Source of the DNA: Pseudomonas sp. Q2-TVG4-2 | GTDB taxonomy: Bacteria; Pseudomonadota; Gammaproteobacteria; Pseudomonadales; Pseudomonadaceae | Direction: 5' to 3' | Assembly (NCBI RefSeq): GCF_013620795.1 | Contig: NZ_LGLW01000001.1 | Span: forward strand, 124,001-188,000 | Length of the DNA stretch: 64,000 nt | Part shown: piece after piece, positions 1-8,766 of the stretch | Position numbering within the stretch: the stretch's first letter is position 1 | Layout: every line of letters starts with the position of its first letter | The notes under the pieces: model-generated | The model's input: the letters and a program-made list of their open reading frames with translations, nothing else | Told to the model about the DNA's origin: nothing | Database searches by the model: none | Translations under genes and position numbers: made by a program

Positions 1-324
1 GTGCGTACCGTTGAGCTCGGTTTCCAGATGGACCACCGCGCTGGTCCAGTAGAGCTCGTTGAGCAACGCTTCGAAATTGCGCACCCACAGCGCCCACTCA
101 TATTCCACCGCGCGGTAGCTGGCGCCGAAGTGAATCACCTGGGTCTGATACAGGCCCTCGTCCGCACAGCAGGAAAACATCTCTCGCCCGATGAAGGGCC
201 AACCCTCGCCTCGCGGCAGGCTATCCAATGCACGGCGATTGACGGCGCGACGCGACCGACATTGCTCGGCATCGGACGAGGGCCAGTCGCGGATACTGCC
301 ATAGACGATGGATTCCGGCTCCAC
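1..324 (-). CDS. Conserved hypothetical protein, 3' end cut by the window edge
   Basis: An open frame runs leftward from a GTG at 324 off the window edge, giving 108 visible residues. TGGAG lies about 10 bases before the GTG, and a stop just upstream leaves little room for an earlier start. The product is acidic and rich in aromatic residues, with segments such as WPFIGREMF, QVIHFGASY and YEWALWVRNFEALL that read like genuine conserved protein. I recognise the general pattern of a Pseudomonas conserved hypothetical but cannot assign a function. The overlapping plus-strand frame across 1-561 is arginine- and proline-rich and looks like a shadow. Confidence 0.7.
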   Translation of the reverse strand, partial: MEPESIVYGSIRDWPSSDAEQCRSRRAVNRRALDSLPRGEGWPFIGREMFSCCADEGLYQTQVIHFGASYRAVEYEWALWVRNFEALLNELYWTSAVVHLETELNGTH

Positions 325-455
325 AGCGAAACTCCAGACCAAAGCCCAACATGTTCAACCAAATCCAGCCTGCGTTCCAGCCTCCGCTGCGGCCATAAAA
401 GCCTTGCACTGCTCAGGAGTGACGCAGGCCACACCTTCCCGCTGTGCTCGTATCT

Positions 456-1628
456 TCAGGTCGCAACCGCTGCGGTTACATCGCGACGAGACGCCAGGCG
501 CAAGGCGAGCACGGACATCACCGCTGACATGCCCGCTAGTACCAGAAACGGCCACCGGTAATCGCCGGCAATGTCACGCCCCAGCCCGGTCAGGACCGGC
601 GTGAAACATGCCAGGCAATAGCCGGTGCAGAGCATCATCGCGGTCAGCCGGCTCACCGCCAGCGGCGTGCTTGCTTCGTACATGGGTAGCACCAACGACA
701 TGGAAAACGTGCCGTTCAGCGCCACGCCCAAGAACATGCAGACCACCAGCGGCTGGACCTGCGGAAGCCAGGCGATGATCAGCAGGCAGGCCGTCGCCAG
801 CACCCCGCAGCCGGCCATCAGAAGATGCCGTTTGCCGAAGCGCTGCGCTAGCCAGGGCATGACGAAGGCGCTCGGCATACCAATCAGCATGAAGCCGCTA
901 AAGAACGCATTGCTTTGCAGCAGGCTGAAGCCGGCCTCGCGGTAACGCGCCACCAGCCAGGTTGCCAAGGCGTAGAACAACCCGGCCTGCAATGCGAAAT
1001 AGATACTGACCAGCCAGGCGCGAGGCTCGCCCCAGGGCAATCCCGCCCGATGCTCGGCGGCTGCCTCCGGCTGGTTGGGTAACCGCCACCATACAATCAA
1101 CGCCAGCATGGCCGGGATCGCCCAGAGCGCAAGGCCCAAGGTCCAGCGTTCATCCAGTAGCTGCGTCGCCGGCGCCGTCAGCACAACGCCGATGGTTCCA
1201 CCCACGGCCATGCTCAGTGAATAGAAGGCCGCTGTCTTGCCCATGCGATCAAGGAAGTACCGCTTGATGAAGCCCGACAGCAATGGCCCGGCAACGGCAA
1301 TTCCGGCACCGACCATGGCCGCCGTGCCGATCAATATTCCCGCGTTATCAGCGAACACACGCAACACCAGCGCCAGACCGATAAGGGCCAGACACAGGCT
1401 GATGGTGCGCTCCAGGCCAAAACGAACAGCCAAGCGTGGCGCCAACGGTGCCAGCAGTCCCATGAGCAGTACCGGCAGGGCCGTGGTCAGGCTGATGACG
1501 CTTCGGCTGAGGCTCAGCTCCGCGGCGATGCGTTCGATCAGGGGAGCAAAGGAGGTAATACCGGGGCGAAGATTGATGGCGGCAAGCACCAGAGCCAGCA
1601 TGAGCAGCCAGCGGGATGGGTTTTTCAC
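456..1628 (-). CDS. MFS transporter, CynX/NimT-like
   Basis: This 390-residue protein is almost wholly hydrophobic, with about twelve membrane segments in two halves split by a polar loop near residues 190-200 (RLPNQPEAAAEHRAG). The N-terminal signature NLRPGITSFAPLIERIAAEL matches the major facilitator branch that includes CynX (cyanate) and NimT (2-nitroimidazole exporter). It probably exports or takes up a small organic compound across the inner membrane; the substrate cannot be read from sequence. It lies 83 bases downstream of a short-chain dehydrogenase on the same strand, so the two may be cotranscribed. Confidence 0.85.
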   Translation of the reverse strand: MKNPSRWLLMLALVLAAINLRPGITSFAPLIERIAAELSLSRSVISLTTALPVLLMGLLAPLAPRLAVRFGLERTISLCLALIGLALVLRVFADNAGILIGTAAMVGAGIAVAGPLLSGFIKRYFLDRMGKTAAFYSLSMAVGGTIGVVLTAPATQLLDERWTLGLALWAIPAMLALIVWWRLPNQPEAAAEHRAGLPWGEPRAWLVSIYFALQAGLFYALATWLVARYREAGFSLLQSNAFFSGFMLIGMPSAFVMPWLAQRFGKRHLLMAGCGVLATACLLIIAWLPQVQPLVVCMFLGVALNGTFSMSLVLPMYEASTPLAVSRLTAMMLCTGYCLACFTPVLTGLGRDIAGDYRWPFLVLAGMSAVMSVLALRLASRRDVTAAVAT

Positions 1629-1711
1629 AGTGAATCCATGGGTCGGTCTGGGGTCGAACCGGCAACCCTACTCCCGACCCCAGGACACGGCAAGTAAAAC
1701 GGACCGACTGG

Positions 1712-2518
1712 TCAGGTTCTGCTCTTATTGCGCTTCTTCTCCGCCAGCGCACCCATCTCGTCGTAGATGGCCTGAGGATTCTGCTGCTTGATTTTCCAAG
1801 CCATGCGACCTTCCTCATGCGGCAGGATCATGAACACGCCTTCGGCCACCTGCCGATAGATGTAATCGGCAATATCGGCAGCAGTGATCGGCGATGCCTC
1901 CAGTAACTTGCTGATCTGCGCCTTCATGTTCGGCGTCGGCCCGCGATACGAGTCCATCAGGTTGGTCTGGAAGAATGACGGGCAGACCACATGGACGCTC
2001 ACTTCCTGTTGCTTCAATTCGACCAGCAGACTCTCCGACAAAGCGACCACGCCGGCCTTGGCCACGTTGTAGTTGCTCATGCCGGGGGCCTGCATCAGCG
2101 CCGCCATGGAGGCAATATTGATGATCTTGCCGTGGCTTTTCTGCACCAGCGGCAGGAAGGCCTTACACCCCTTGACCACGCCCATCAGGTTGATCGCGAT
2201 CTGCCAGTCCCAGTCTTCCAGCGACAACTCGTCGAAGAAGCCACCGGACGCAACACCGGCGTTATTGACCACCACGTCGATACCTCCGAGCCTGGTCTCG
2301 CAGGCCTGTGCCAACGCCGTCAATTGACTGTAGTCGCGTACGTCGCAGCGCTGGGTGAAGCCGTCGCCGCCGGCCTCACGAACCATTTTCAGGGTTTCGG
2401 CCAGACCGGCCTCGTTGACATCCGAGAGCGCCAATTGCCAGCCCTCCCGCGCCCATCGCAGGGCGATCTCACGACCGAGACCAGAACCGGCGCCAGTGAC
2501 CATCATGCGATTTTGCAT
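1712..2518 (-). CDS. Short-chain dehydrogenase/reductase (SDR)
   Basis: A 268-residue classical SDR. The cofactor motif TGAGSGLG lies at about residues 8-15, NNAG near 86-89, and the catalytic S with YNVAK near 140-160. The C-terminus is lysine- and arginine-rich (AEKKRNKSRT), slightly longer than the minimal fold. It should catalyse NAD(P)-dependent oxidation or reduction of an alcohol or ketone in the cytoplasm; the substrate is unknown. It is followed on the same strand by the MFS transporter and separated from actP by a terminator, so it likely starts its own unit. Confidence 0.88.
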   Translation of the reverse strand: MQNRMMVTGAGSGLGREIALRWAREGWQLALSDVNEAGLAETLKMVREAGGDGFTQRCDVRDYSQLTALAQACETRLGGIDVVVNNAGVASGGFFDELSLEDWDWQIAINLMGVVKGCKAFLPLVQKSHGKIINIASMAALMQAPGMSNYNVAKAGVVALSESLLVELKQQEVSVHVVCPSFFQTNLMDSYRGPTPNMKAQISKLLEASPITAADIADYIYRQVAEGVFMILPHEEGRMAWKIKQQNPQAIYDEMGALAEKKRNKSRT

Positions 2519-2672
2519 CGTTTGCTGCCTTCTTGTCCGTTGTGTTGCAACGAGTCTAGCGAAAGCAAACGCCGGGTCCGGCCTCTATCGAAATGCTGAA
2601 TGACGGTCATGTTCCGCGCCCGATTGGCGCCGATCACACGGCCAGCCACACGGATTCGCCAGCGTAGAACGC

Positions 2673-2702
2673 AAAAAGGGCAGCCTCAGGGCTGCCCTTC
2701 TT
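2673..2702 (-). terminator. Rho-independent terminator after actP
   Basis: The inverted repeat AAGGGCAGCC / GGCTGCCCTT with a TCAG loop is followed on the minus strand by a T-run. It lies 17 bases beyond the actP stop and closes the yjcH-actP operon. Confidence 0.85.
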
Positions 2703-2718
2703 GTGTCCGATTCAGCGC

Positions 2719-4374
2719 TTAGTGAGCAACCGCTCCACTGGAACCCAGGCCAGTCTGCGACCGGACGAACTGCGAGAAGAAGCGCTCGCGCTCGAGACCG
2801 GCCGACTTGGACTTATCGGTGACCGAGAAGAACCAGATCCCCGCGAACGCGACGATCATCGAGAACAACGCCGGGTACTTGTACGGGAAGATGGCCTCGG
2901 CATAGCCGAACACATCGACCCATACGGTCGGGCTGATGATGGTCAGAATCAGCGCGGTAGCCAGACCCAGCGAGCCGCCGATCAGCGCACCACGGGTGCT
3001 CAGGCCTTTCCAGTACATGGAAAGGAACAGCACCGGGAAGTTGCAGCTGGCCGCGATCGAGAACGCCAGCCCCACCATGAAGGCGATGTTCTGCTTCTCG
3101 AAGATGATGCCCAACAGAATCGCCACGACACCCAAGGTCAGCGTGGTGATTTTGGTGACGCGCATCTCGTCCTCTTCCTTGGCCTTGCCCTTCTTGATCA
3201 CGCAGGCATACAGGTCATGGGAAACGGCCGAGGCGCCCGCCAGCGTCAGACCGGCCACGACCGCCAGGATGGTGGCGAAGGCTACCGCGGAGATGAAGCC
3301 GAGGAACAGATTGCCACCGACCGCGTTGGCCAGATGGATGGCGACCATATTGGTGCCACCGATGATGGCGCCTGCGGCGTCCTTGAACTCGGGGTTGGTG
3401 CTGACCAGCAGAATGGCGCCGAAGCCGATGATGAAGGTCAGGATGTAAAAGTACCCGATGAAGCCCGTGGCGTAGAACACGCTCTTGCGCGCTTCCTTAG
3501 CATCGGCGACGGTGAAGAAGCGCATCAGAATGTGCGGCAGGCCGGCAGTACCAAACATCAGGGCCAGACCGAGAGAGATCGCAGAGATTGGGTCAGACAC
3601 CAGGCCGCCCGGACTCATGATGGCAGCGCCCTTCTCATGAATGTTCACCGCTTCGGCGAATAGACTGCCGAAGTCGAAATTCACCGCTTTCATCACCATA
3701 ACCGCCATGAAGCTGGCGCCTGACAGCAGCAGAACCGCCTTTATGATTTGCACCCAGGTGGTCGCCAGCATGCCGCCGAACAGCACGTACATGACCATCA
3801 GTACGCCAACCAGAACCACGGCGACGTAATAATCGAGACCGAATAACAACTGGATCAGCTTGCCGGCACCGACCATCTGCGCGATCAGGTAGAAGGCCAC
3901 CACGATCAGCGAGCCGAAGGCCGAGAGGATGCGAATCTGAGTCTGTCCGAGGCGATAAGATGCAACGTCGGAGAAGGTGAACTTGCCGAGATTACGCAGC
4001 CGCTCTGCCATCAGGAACAGAATGACCGGCCAGCCGACCAGGAAACCGATGGAATAGATCAGGCCGTCGTAGCCGCTTGTATAAACCAGCGCGGAAATGC
4101 CCAGGAATGAAGCCGCGGACATGAAGTCGCCGGCAATTGCCAGACCGTTCTGGAAGCCAGTGATGCTACCGCCGGCCGTGTAATAGTCGGAGGTGGACGT
4201 GTTGCGCTTGGCTGCCCACTTGGTGATGCCCATGGTGAACGCGATGAACGCAACGAACATGGCAATCGCCGTGTAGTTGACTGCCTGTTTCTGCACCTCG
4301 CCAGTGATGGCATCGGCGAGCAACAACGGCGAGGCAACCAGCAGAACCGCTGCCATCAATAAACGCACAATCAT
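2719..4374 (-). CDS. actP: Cation/acetate symporter ActP
   Basis: A 551-residue sodium:solute symporter family protein with a signal-like N-terminus ([22 protein letters not shown]) and about 13 further hydrophobic segments. The stretch [20 protein letters not shown] near residues 63-82 is diagnostic of the ActP/MctP acetate permease branch. It imports acetate and related short carboxylates with a cation. Its ATG overlaps the stop of the DUF485 gene yjcH, the usual partner arrangement. Length matches known ActP proteins. Confidence 0.95.
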   Translation of the reverse strand: MIVRLLMAAVLLVASPLLLADAITGEVQKQAVNYTAIAMFVAFIAFTMGITKWAAKRNTSTSDYYTAGGSITGFQNGLAIAGDFMSAASFLGISALVYTSGYDGLIYSIGFLVGWPVILFLMAERLRNLGKFTFSDVASYRLGQTQIRILSAFGSLIVVAFYLIAQMVGAGKLIQLLFGLDYYVAVVLVGVLMVMYVLFGGMLATTWVQIIKAVLLLSGASFMAVMVMKAVNFDFGSLFAEAVNIHEKGAAIMSPGGLVSDPISAISLGLALMFGTAGLPHILMRFFTVADAKEARKSVFYATGFIGYFYILTFIIGFGAILLVSTNPEFKDAAGAIIGGTNMVAIHLANAVGGNLFLGFISAVAFATILAVVAGLTLAGASAVSHDLYACVIKKGKAKEEDEMRVTKITTLTLGVVAILLGIIFEKQNIAFMVGLAFSIAASCNFPVLFLSMYWKGLSTRGALIGGSLGLATALILTIISPTVWVDVFGYAEAIFPYKYPALFSMIVAFAGIWFFSVTDKSKSAGLERERFFSQFVRSQTGLGSSGAVAH

Positions 4375-4688
4375 TATTGCTGAGCCTCGCTGAGGATTTC
4401 CTGGTTGATACGATCAAACTCGCCGTTGGCACGCTGGACGTAGACGCCGGTGAGAATGAACGCCATGAAGATCACACCGACGCCCACCGGAATGCCCCAA
4501 GTGGTAACGGTGCCTGCTGCAAGCGGAATGCCCAGGATTGCTGGTTCGAAAGCGATCAGCAGGATAAAGGCGAGATAAGCACCGAGCATGACGGCCGAGA
4601 GCAGCCAGGCGAAGCGACCGCGTTTTGCGACCAGTTCCTGGAAGCGCGGATTGGCATAGATCTGCCGGTAAACCTCTTCATTTTGCAT
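4374..4688 (-). CDS. yjcH: DUF485 membrane protein YjcH
   Basis: A 104-residue protein with two membrane segments (about 27-48 and 63-83), flanked by the N-terminal [16 protein letters not shown] typical of DUF485. It is the first gene of the yjcH-actP operon and overlaps actP by one base, implying coupled translation. It is presumed to be an accessory subunit or assembly factor for acetate permease; its biochemical role is not established. Confidence 0.93.
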   Translation of the reverse strand: MQNEEVYRQIYANPRFQELVAKRGRFAWLLSAVMLGAYLAFILLIAFEPAILGIPLAAGTVTTWGIPVGVGVIFMAFILTGVYVQRANGEFDRINQEILSEAQQ

Positions 4689-4941
4689 TGTCTGTCTCCA
4701 CGATCTCAGCCCACTGATGAGGGCAGGCGGCTACTTTAGAGCTCAACAGACCGAGCACCACTCGACCATAGTCTGGTTTTTATTTTGCGAAACAGCCGAT
4801 TTAGAGCGGCCGGCACGCTCGCGCGACGGCATAGAGCAAGCCTATACCGGTCATCAAGCACGACGATTTTCAATCAGGGCGTGACAGAGCAAGACTGCCT
4901 CCCAACAGAGAAACAATCTCGATTGCATTCGGAGACGTTCC

Positions 4942-5166
4942 ATGACCAAGACAGTGACATTCACCCTGATGCACTTCTGCATCGCCTTCGCGGTGACCTA
5001 TGCCTTGACCGGAAGTCTCGCCGCGGGTGGTCTGGTGGCGGCCATCGAGCCGCTCTGCAATTCGGTGGGCTTCTACGTTCACGAGAAGGTCTGGCAGCGC
5101 CTGGAAAAGCGCCAGACTCCGCACGACAGGATTCCCGCTCATGCATGGTTGCATCATCAGGCCTGA
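4942..5166 (+). CDS. DUF2061 small membrane protein
   Basis: A 74-residue protein with two hydrophobic stretches (TFTLMHFCIAFAVTYALTGS and AAGGLVAAIEPLCNSVGFY), followed by a charged tail starting HEKVWQRLE. The order (TxxHF, then AGGLVAxIEPxxNSxxFYxHEKxW) is characteristic of DUF2061. Function unknown. It stands alone, divergent from yjcH. Confidence 0.88.
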   Translation: MTKTVTFTLMHFCIAFAVTYALTGSLAAGGLVAAIEPLCNSVGFYVHEKVWQRLEKRQTPHDRIPAHAWLHHQA

Positions 5167-5611
5167 CAACGAGACTATGCCGGCACCTGCCAAGATCGCC
5201 GCAAACAGCTGCCGACATTCAGCAACGATCGTGAACGCAACCAGCCGGTCTGCTTGTGGTCAATGGTTAACGCTCTGCGCCTCCCGCGACTTAATTATCA
5301 CCAAGGGCCCTAAGGGCGGGCAGAAACGCACGACAGGAAAAGCGCACGAGGTCGAAACTACACGTGCCGGAACGCCGTATAGTTGGCCGGAATGCTTCGA
5401 TAAGGGCGTCCATACCCTCACAATGCTATCGCCAAAGGACCGGCACTCCGTGCAGAAACCAATTTACACGCGCCAACCAGAACGACATCCGCTGCGCAGG
5501 ATCGCCGCCAGTCGCGGCTGCGCTTCTTACGGCAGCACCGATCCCAGATAGCCAACCCCAGGTATCACGAGTTTGCCGAACTTCCAAGCCAGTTCCAGGA
5601 AAGCCCCATAC
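5167..5611. other. Intergenic stretch with no supported gene
   Basis: The 445 bases between the DUF2061 gene and the hydrolase gene hold only short overlapping frames of poor composition. I see no RNA gene, clear terminator or repeat. AGGA at 5597-5600 is the likely ribosome-binding site for the ATG at 5612. Confidence 0.5.
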
Positions 5612-6904
5612 ATGCCATTGCTGTTGTGCCTGACTGCGTTGCTCACGCTGGTCGTGATGCCTGTCCACGCAGCTGATATCAGCGTCGAGCAGTATGGCTA
5701 TCCGTTGAGCAACCCGTTCGAAGCGACGATCGCCACAACCCCCGCCGCGTTGCGTGCCGAGGTGCCCAGCGATGACGACATCGATCAGGCCGATTACCAT
5801 CTGCGGCTGCGCCCCGAACGTGAGTTCACCCTGCCAGATAACTTCTGGGCCGTGAAACGACTGACCTATCGCCTGGCACGGCAACCCGGCCCTGCCCCGC
5901 TGATGTTCATCATTTCCGGCACCGGCGCGAGCTATGCGGCCGGCAAGACCGAATACCTGAAGCGATTGTTCTACGGGGCTGGGTATCACGTGGTGCAGCT
6001 GTCTTCGCCGACCAGTTTCGACTTCATTGCCGCCGCTTCACGCTTCGCCACGCCGGGCTACAGTCCTGACGATGCCAAGGATCTGTACCGGGTCATGCAG
6101 GCGGTCCGGGCGCAGCAGCATGAGCTGCCCGTCACCGAGTTCAACCTCACCGGCTACAGTCTCGGCGCGCTCAACGCTGCCTTCGTCAGCAAGCTCGACG
6201 AGACTCGACAAAGTTTCAACTTCAAGCGCGTGCTGATGCTGAACCCGCCGGTGAACCTCTACACCTCCATTAATAACCTCGACAAGCTGGTACAGACTCA
6301 AGTCGAGGCAATCGACAGCACCACCACCTTCTACGAAGTCATTCTAGAAAAGCTCACCCGTTACTATCGGCAGCACGGATCGATCAATCTCGACGAAGCC
6401 ATGCTGTTCGACTTTCAACGATCAGCCCTGCGGCTGACGGACGAGCAGATGGCGATGCTGATTGGCTCGGTGTTCCGCTTCTCCGCCGCCGATATCGTCT
6501 TTACCTCGGACCTGATCAACCGCCGAGGCTTAATCGTTCCGCCCAAACATCCTATCGACGAAGGAACCAGCCTAGAGCCGTTCTTCCGGCGCGCTCTGCT
6601 CTGTGACTTCGATTGCTATATCACCGAACAGCTCATCCCCATGTGGCGCGCCCAAAAGGACGGCGGCAGCCTGGCACAGCTAGTGCAGCAGGTCAGCCTC
6701 TATGCGCTGGAAGACTATCTGCGCGACAGCCCGAAGATTGCCGTCATGCATAACGCCGACGACATCATTCTCGGCGCTGGCGATCTGGGCTTCCTGCGCC
6801 GCACCTTCGGCGAGCGCATGACGCTTTACCCTCGCGGCGGCCATTGCGGCAACCTCAATTACCGGGTTAATGCCCAAGACATGCTGGAGTTTTTCCGTGG
6901 CTAG
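5612..6904 (+). CDS. Exported alpha/beta-hydrolase-like protein upstream of mlaA
   Basis: A 430-residue product. I chose ATG 5612 over the upstream frame start at 5573 because it follows AGGA and gives a clean signal peptide (MPLLLCLTALLTLVVMPVHA, cleaved before AD). The core holds a nucleophile-elbow motif GYSLGALNAAF around residue 180, an oxyanion-type segment PLMFIISGTGASYAAGKTEYL, and a late HNADDIILG...GGHCGN that could supply the Asp and His. This fits a periplasmic alpha/beta hydrolase. It immediately precedes mlaA, suggesting an envelope lipid-related role, but substrate is unknown. The stop codon lies in the CTAG at the left edge of the MITE-like insertion. Confidence 0.75.
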   Translation: MPLLLCLTALLTLVVMPVHAADISVEQYGYPLSNPFEATIATTPAALRAEVPSDDDIDQADYHLRLRPEREFTLPDNFWAVKRLTYRLARQPGPAPLMFIISGTGASYAAGKTEYLKRLFYGAGYHVVQLSSPTSFDFIAAASRFATPGYSPDDAKDLYRVMQAVRAQQHELPVTEFNLTGYSLGALNAAFVSKLDETRQSFNFKRVLMLNPPVNLYTSINNLDKLVQTQVEAIDSTTTFYEVILEKLTRYYRQHGSINLDEAMLFDFQRSALRLTDEQMAMLIGSVFRFSAADIVFTSDLINRRGLIVPPKHPIDEGTSLEPFFRRALLCDFDCYITEQLIPMWRAQKDGGSLAQLVQQVSLYALEDYLRDSPKIAVMHNADDIILGAGDLGFLRRTFGERMTLYPRGGHCGNLNYRVNAQDMLEFFRG

Positions 6905-7063
6905 CAGGCTGTTTAAAAACGTAGGCGAGGCAGGCAAGACAAGGCGCAGCGACCAGCGGGAGCAACAGCTGATGAAGCGGAGTTTAGGGGTTCTAAATGA
7001 GCACTCTGAGGCTGTTTTTACCGCAGTAACGCCAACACAGGTAGTTTTTAAACGGCCTGCTAG
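6901..7063. mobile_element. MITE-like insertion with 20-bp terminal inverted repeats
   Basis: A 163-bp segment begins CTAGCAGGCTGTTTAAAAAC and ends with its reverse complement bar one mismatch (position 10, T versus C). CTAG at each outer edge may be a 4-bp target duplication. The interior has no transposase. It sits exactly at the junction of the hydrolase stop and the mlaA coding sequence. Size, terminal repeats and lack of coding capacity fit a miniature inverted-repeat transposable element; the parent transposase is not in this window. Confidence 0.75.
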
Positions 7064-7826
7064 ACGTTACCTGCTTGGGCTGTTGCTGCTGGCCAGCAGC
7101 CTCGCTGGCGCCCAGACGTCTGTCCCCGACGAGGACGGCTTCACCCATCCGCTACGCAACCTCGAATTCAACCCCGGGCTGGATCAGCGCGAATTCGAAC
7201 GCGCCACCTTCAATGCGCTGGATATCTATGATCCCTGGGAGTCGTTGAACCGTCGCATGTACTATTTCAATTATCGGCTGGATCAGTGGGTGATGCTGCC
7301 GGCGGTACGCGGCTACCGATATGTCACGCCGCGGGCCGTACGCACCGGGGTGAGCAACTTCTTCAACAATCTTGGTGAAATACCGACGCTGTTCAATAGC
7401 GTGGCGCAGCTCAAGGGCAAGCGGGCAATGAATACCACCGCTCGCCTGCTGTTCAACACCATTCTTGGCGTTGGGGGAATCTGGGATCCAGCCACCCGCA
7501 TGGGACTGCCCCGCCACAACGAGGACTTCGGCCAGACACTGGGGTTTTATGGCGTCCCGCATGGTCCCTACCTGATTCTGCCGGCGCTTGGCCCGTCCAA
7601 TTTGCGCGACACTGCCGGCCAGGCCATGGACTTCGGCGTCGAGCGGCAAGTTGACTACTTCAGCTACGCCGAGGCCAGCGGCGGCGAGTTCGGCGTCACC
7701 GCTCTGCGATTGATCGACCTTCGCCATAGTACAAGTCTGCGTTATGGGCAGCTCAATTCGCCGTTCGAGTATGAGAAGGTCCGTTACGTATACACCCGGG
7801 CGCGGGAGCTACAGATCAACGAATGA
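6972..7826 (+). CDS. mlaA: MlaA/VacJ family outer-membrane lipid asymmetry protein
   Basis: The mature part carries the MlaA signature: YDPWESLNRRMYYFNY, then GVSNFFNNLGEIPTLFNS, NTTARLLFNTILGVGGIWDPA and GVPHGPYLILPALGPSNLRD. MlaA removes mislocalised phospholipid from the outer leaflet of the outer membrane and passes it to the Mla transport chain. The start is unusual. The first in-frame ATG with a possible GGAG site is 6972, inside the MITE-like insertion, adding about 30 foreign residues before the hydrophobic signal segment YLLGLLLLASSLAGA. Before insertion the gene probably began at the GTG overlapping the hydrolase stop. No lipobox cysteine is visible. Length 284 residues with the extension. 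Confidence 0.88.
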   Translation: MKRSLGVLNEHSEAVFTAVTPTQVVFKRPARRYLLGLLLLASSLAGAQTSVPDEDGFTHPLRNLEFNPGLDQREFERATFNALDIYDPWESLNRRMYYFNYRLDQWVMLPAVRGYRYVTPRAVRTGVSNFFNNLGEIPTLFNSVAQLKGKRAMNTTARLLFNTILGVGGIWDPATRMGLPRHNEDFGQTLGFYGVPHGPYLILPALGPSNLRDTAGQAMDFGVERQVDYFSYAEASGGEFGVTALRLIDLRHSTSLRYGQLNSPFEYEKVRYVYTRARELQINE

Positions 7827-7920
7827 TCCTGTTTTTCGATAGGAACCACTGGAATTTCGCACCCTTTGATCGGCAGGCCAGCAGTAAGCTTCGCTCAATC
7901 CGCAATGAGGGCGATCTGTC

Positions 7921-8766
7921 ATGTCCGTACGTGAAATTCTTTCCACCAGCACCGGCCGCGCCACCTCTGACGGGGCTGGTGTTCGCCTAACCCGTCTGTT
8001 CGGTGGCACCGCGCCTGAGCGATTCGATCCCTTCCTGATGCTTGATGAATTCGGCTCGGATAACCCCGACGAATACATAGCCGGCTTTCCGCCGCACCCG
8101 CACCGAGGCTTCGAGACGATCACTTATATGATCGAGGGCCGCATGCGGCATGAGGATCACCTGGGCAACGTCGGCCTGCTCGAAAGCGGGGGCGTGCAAT
8201 GGATGACAGCCGCACGCGGCGTGATTCACAGCGAAATGCCGCAGCAGGAGCGCGGCGTGATGCGGGGCTTCCAGCTTTGGCTGAACCTGCCGGCGAAAAG
8301 CAAGCTGGGCGATCCCGGCTATCGCGACTTCGCGCCTGCGGAAATTCCGCGGGTGGCGCTACCGAGCGGCGTCGAAGCAGTGGTTATCGCCGGACGGCTC
8401 CAGGCCGAGGGTATCGATCAACCAGGCGCCATGCAGAGGCCCGATACCGAACCGCAGCTGTTCGATTTAAACCTGCCCGCCGGCAGCAGCATCGAACCAC
8501 AGCTGCCCAACGGGCATCGGTTGCTGCTCTGCGTATACGAAGGAGAAATATCGGTTGCCGGCCAGCACCTCGGCAAAGGCCAGCTGGCCAGGCTCTCAGA
8601 ACAGGGCAGACTGCAGCTCATGTCGAGCAATGGCGCTCGGGTTTTGCTGCTGGCCGGGCGTCCCATTGGTGAGCCGATTGTCCAGTACGGCCCGTTTGTA
8701 ATGAACAGCCGCGAGGAGATCGAGCAAGCCCTGCGCGACTTTCGCGACGGCATCCTTACGGAGTGA
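7921..8766 (+). CDS. Pirin family protein
   Basis: A 281-residue bicupin. The N-terminal cupin has the metal-binding set PHPHRGFETITYMIEG plus H at HEDHLGN and the E in IHSEMPQQ, as in pirins, which bind iron; some members have quercetinase activity. The second domain carries the usual NLPAKSKLGDPGY-type segment. Cytoplasmic; physiological role uncertain. The ORF starts with ATG at 7921 and its last 11 bases overlap the 3' end of the convergent acyltransferase gene. Confidence 0.92.
   Translation: MSVREILSTSTGRATSDGAGVRLTRLFGGTAPERFDPFLMLDEFGSDNPDEYIAGFPPHPHRGFETITYMIEGRMRHEDHLGNVGLLESGGVQWMTAARGVIHSEMPQQERGVMRGFQLWLNLPAKSKLGDPGYRDFAPAEIPRVALPSGVEAVVIAGRLQAEGIDQPGAMQRPDTEPQLFDLNLPAGSSIEPQLPNGHRLLLCVYEGEISVAGQHLGKGQLARLSEQGRLQLMSSNGARVLLLAGRPIGEPIVQYGPFVMNSREEIEQALRDFRDGILTE

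Noticed and set aside
1..561. Plus-strand frame of 186 codons at the left edge
   Set aside because: Arg/Pro/Thr-rich composition and full overlap with a better minus-strand frame and with the MFS gene end; a shadow.
2701..3663. Plus-strand frame of 320 codons antisense to actP
   Set aside because: Asp/Gln/Arg/His-rich low-complexity product mirrors the codon use of actP; no domain or ribosome-binding site.
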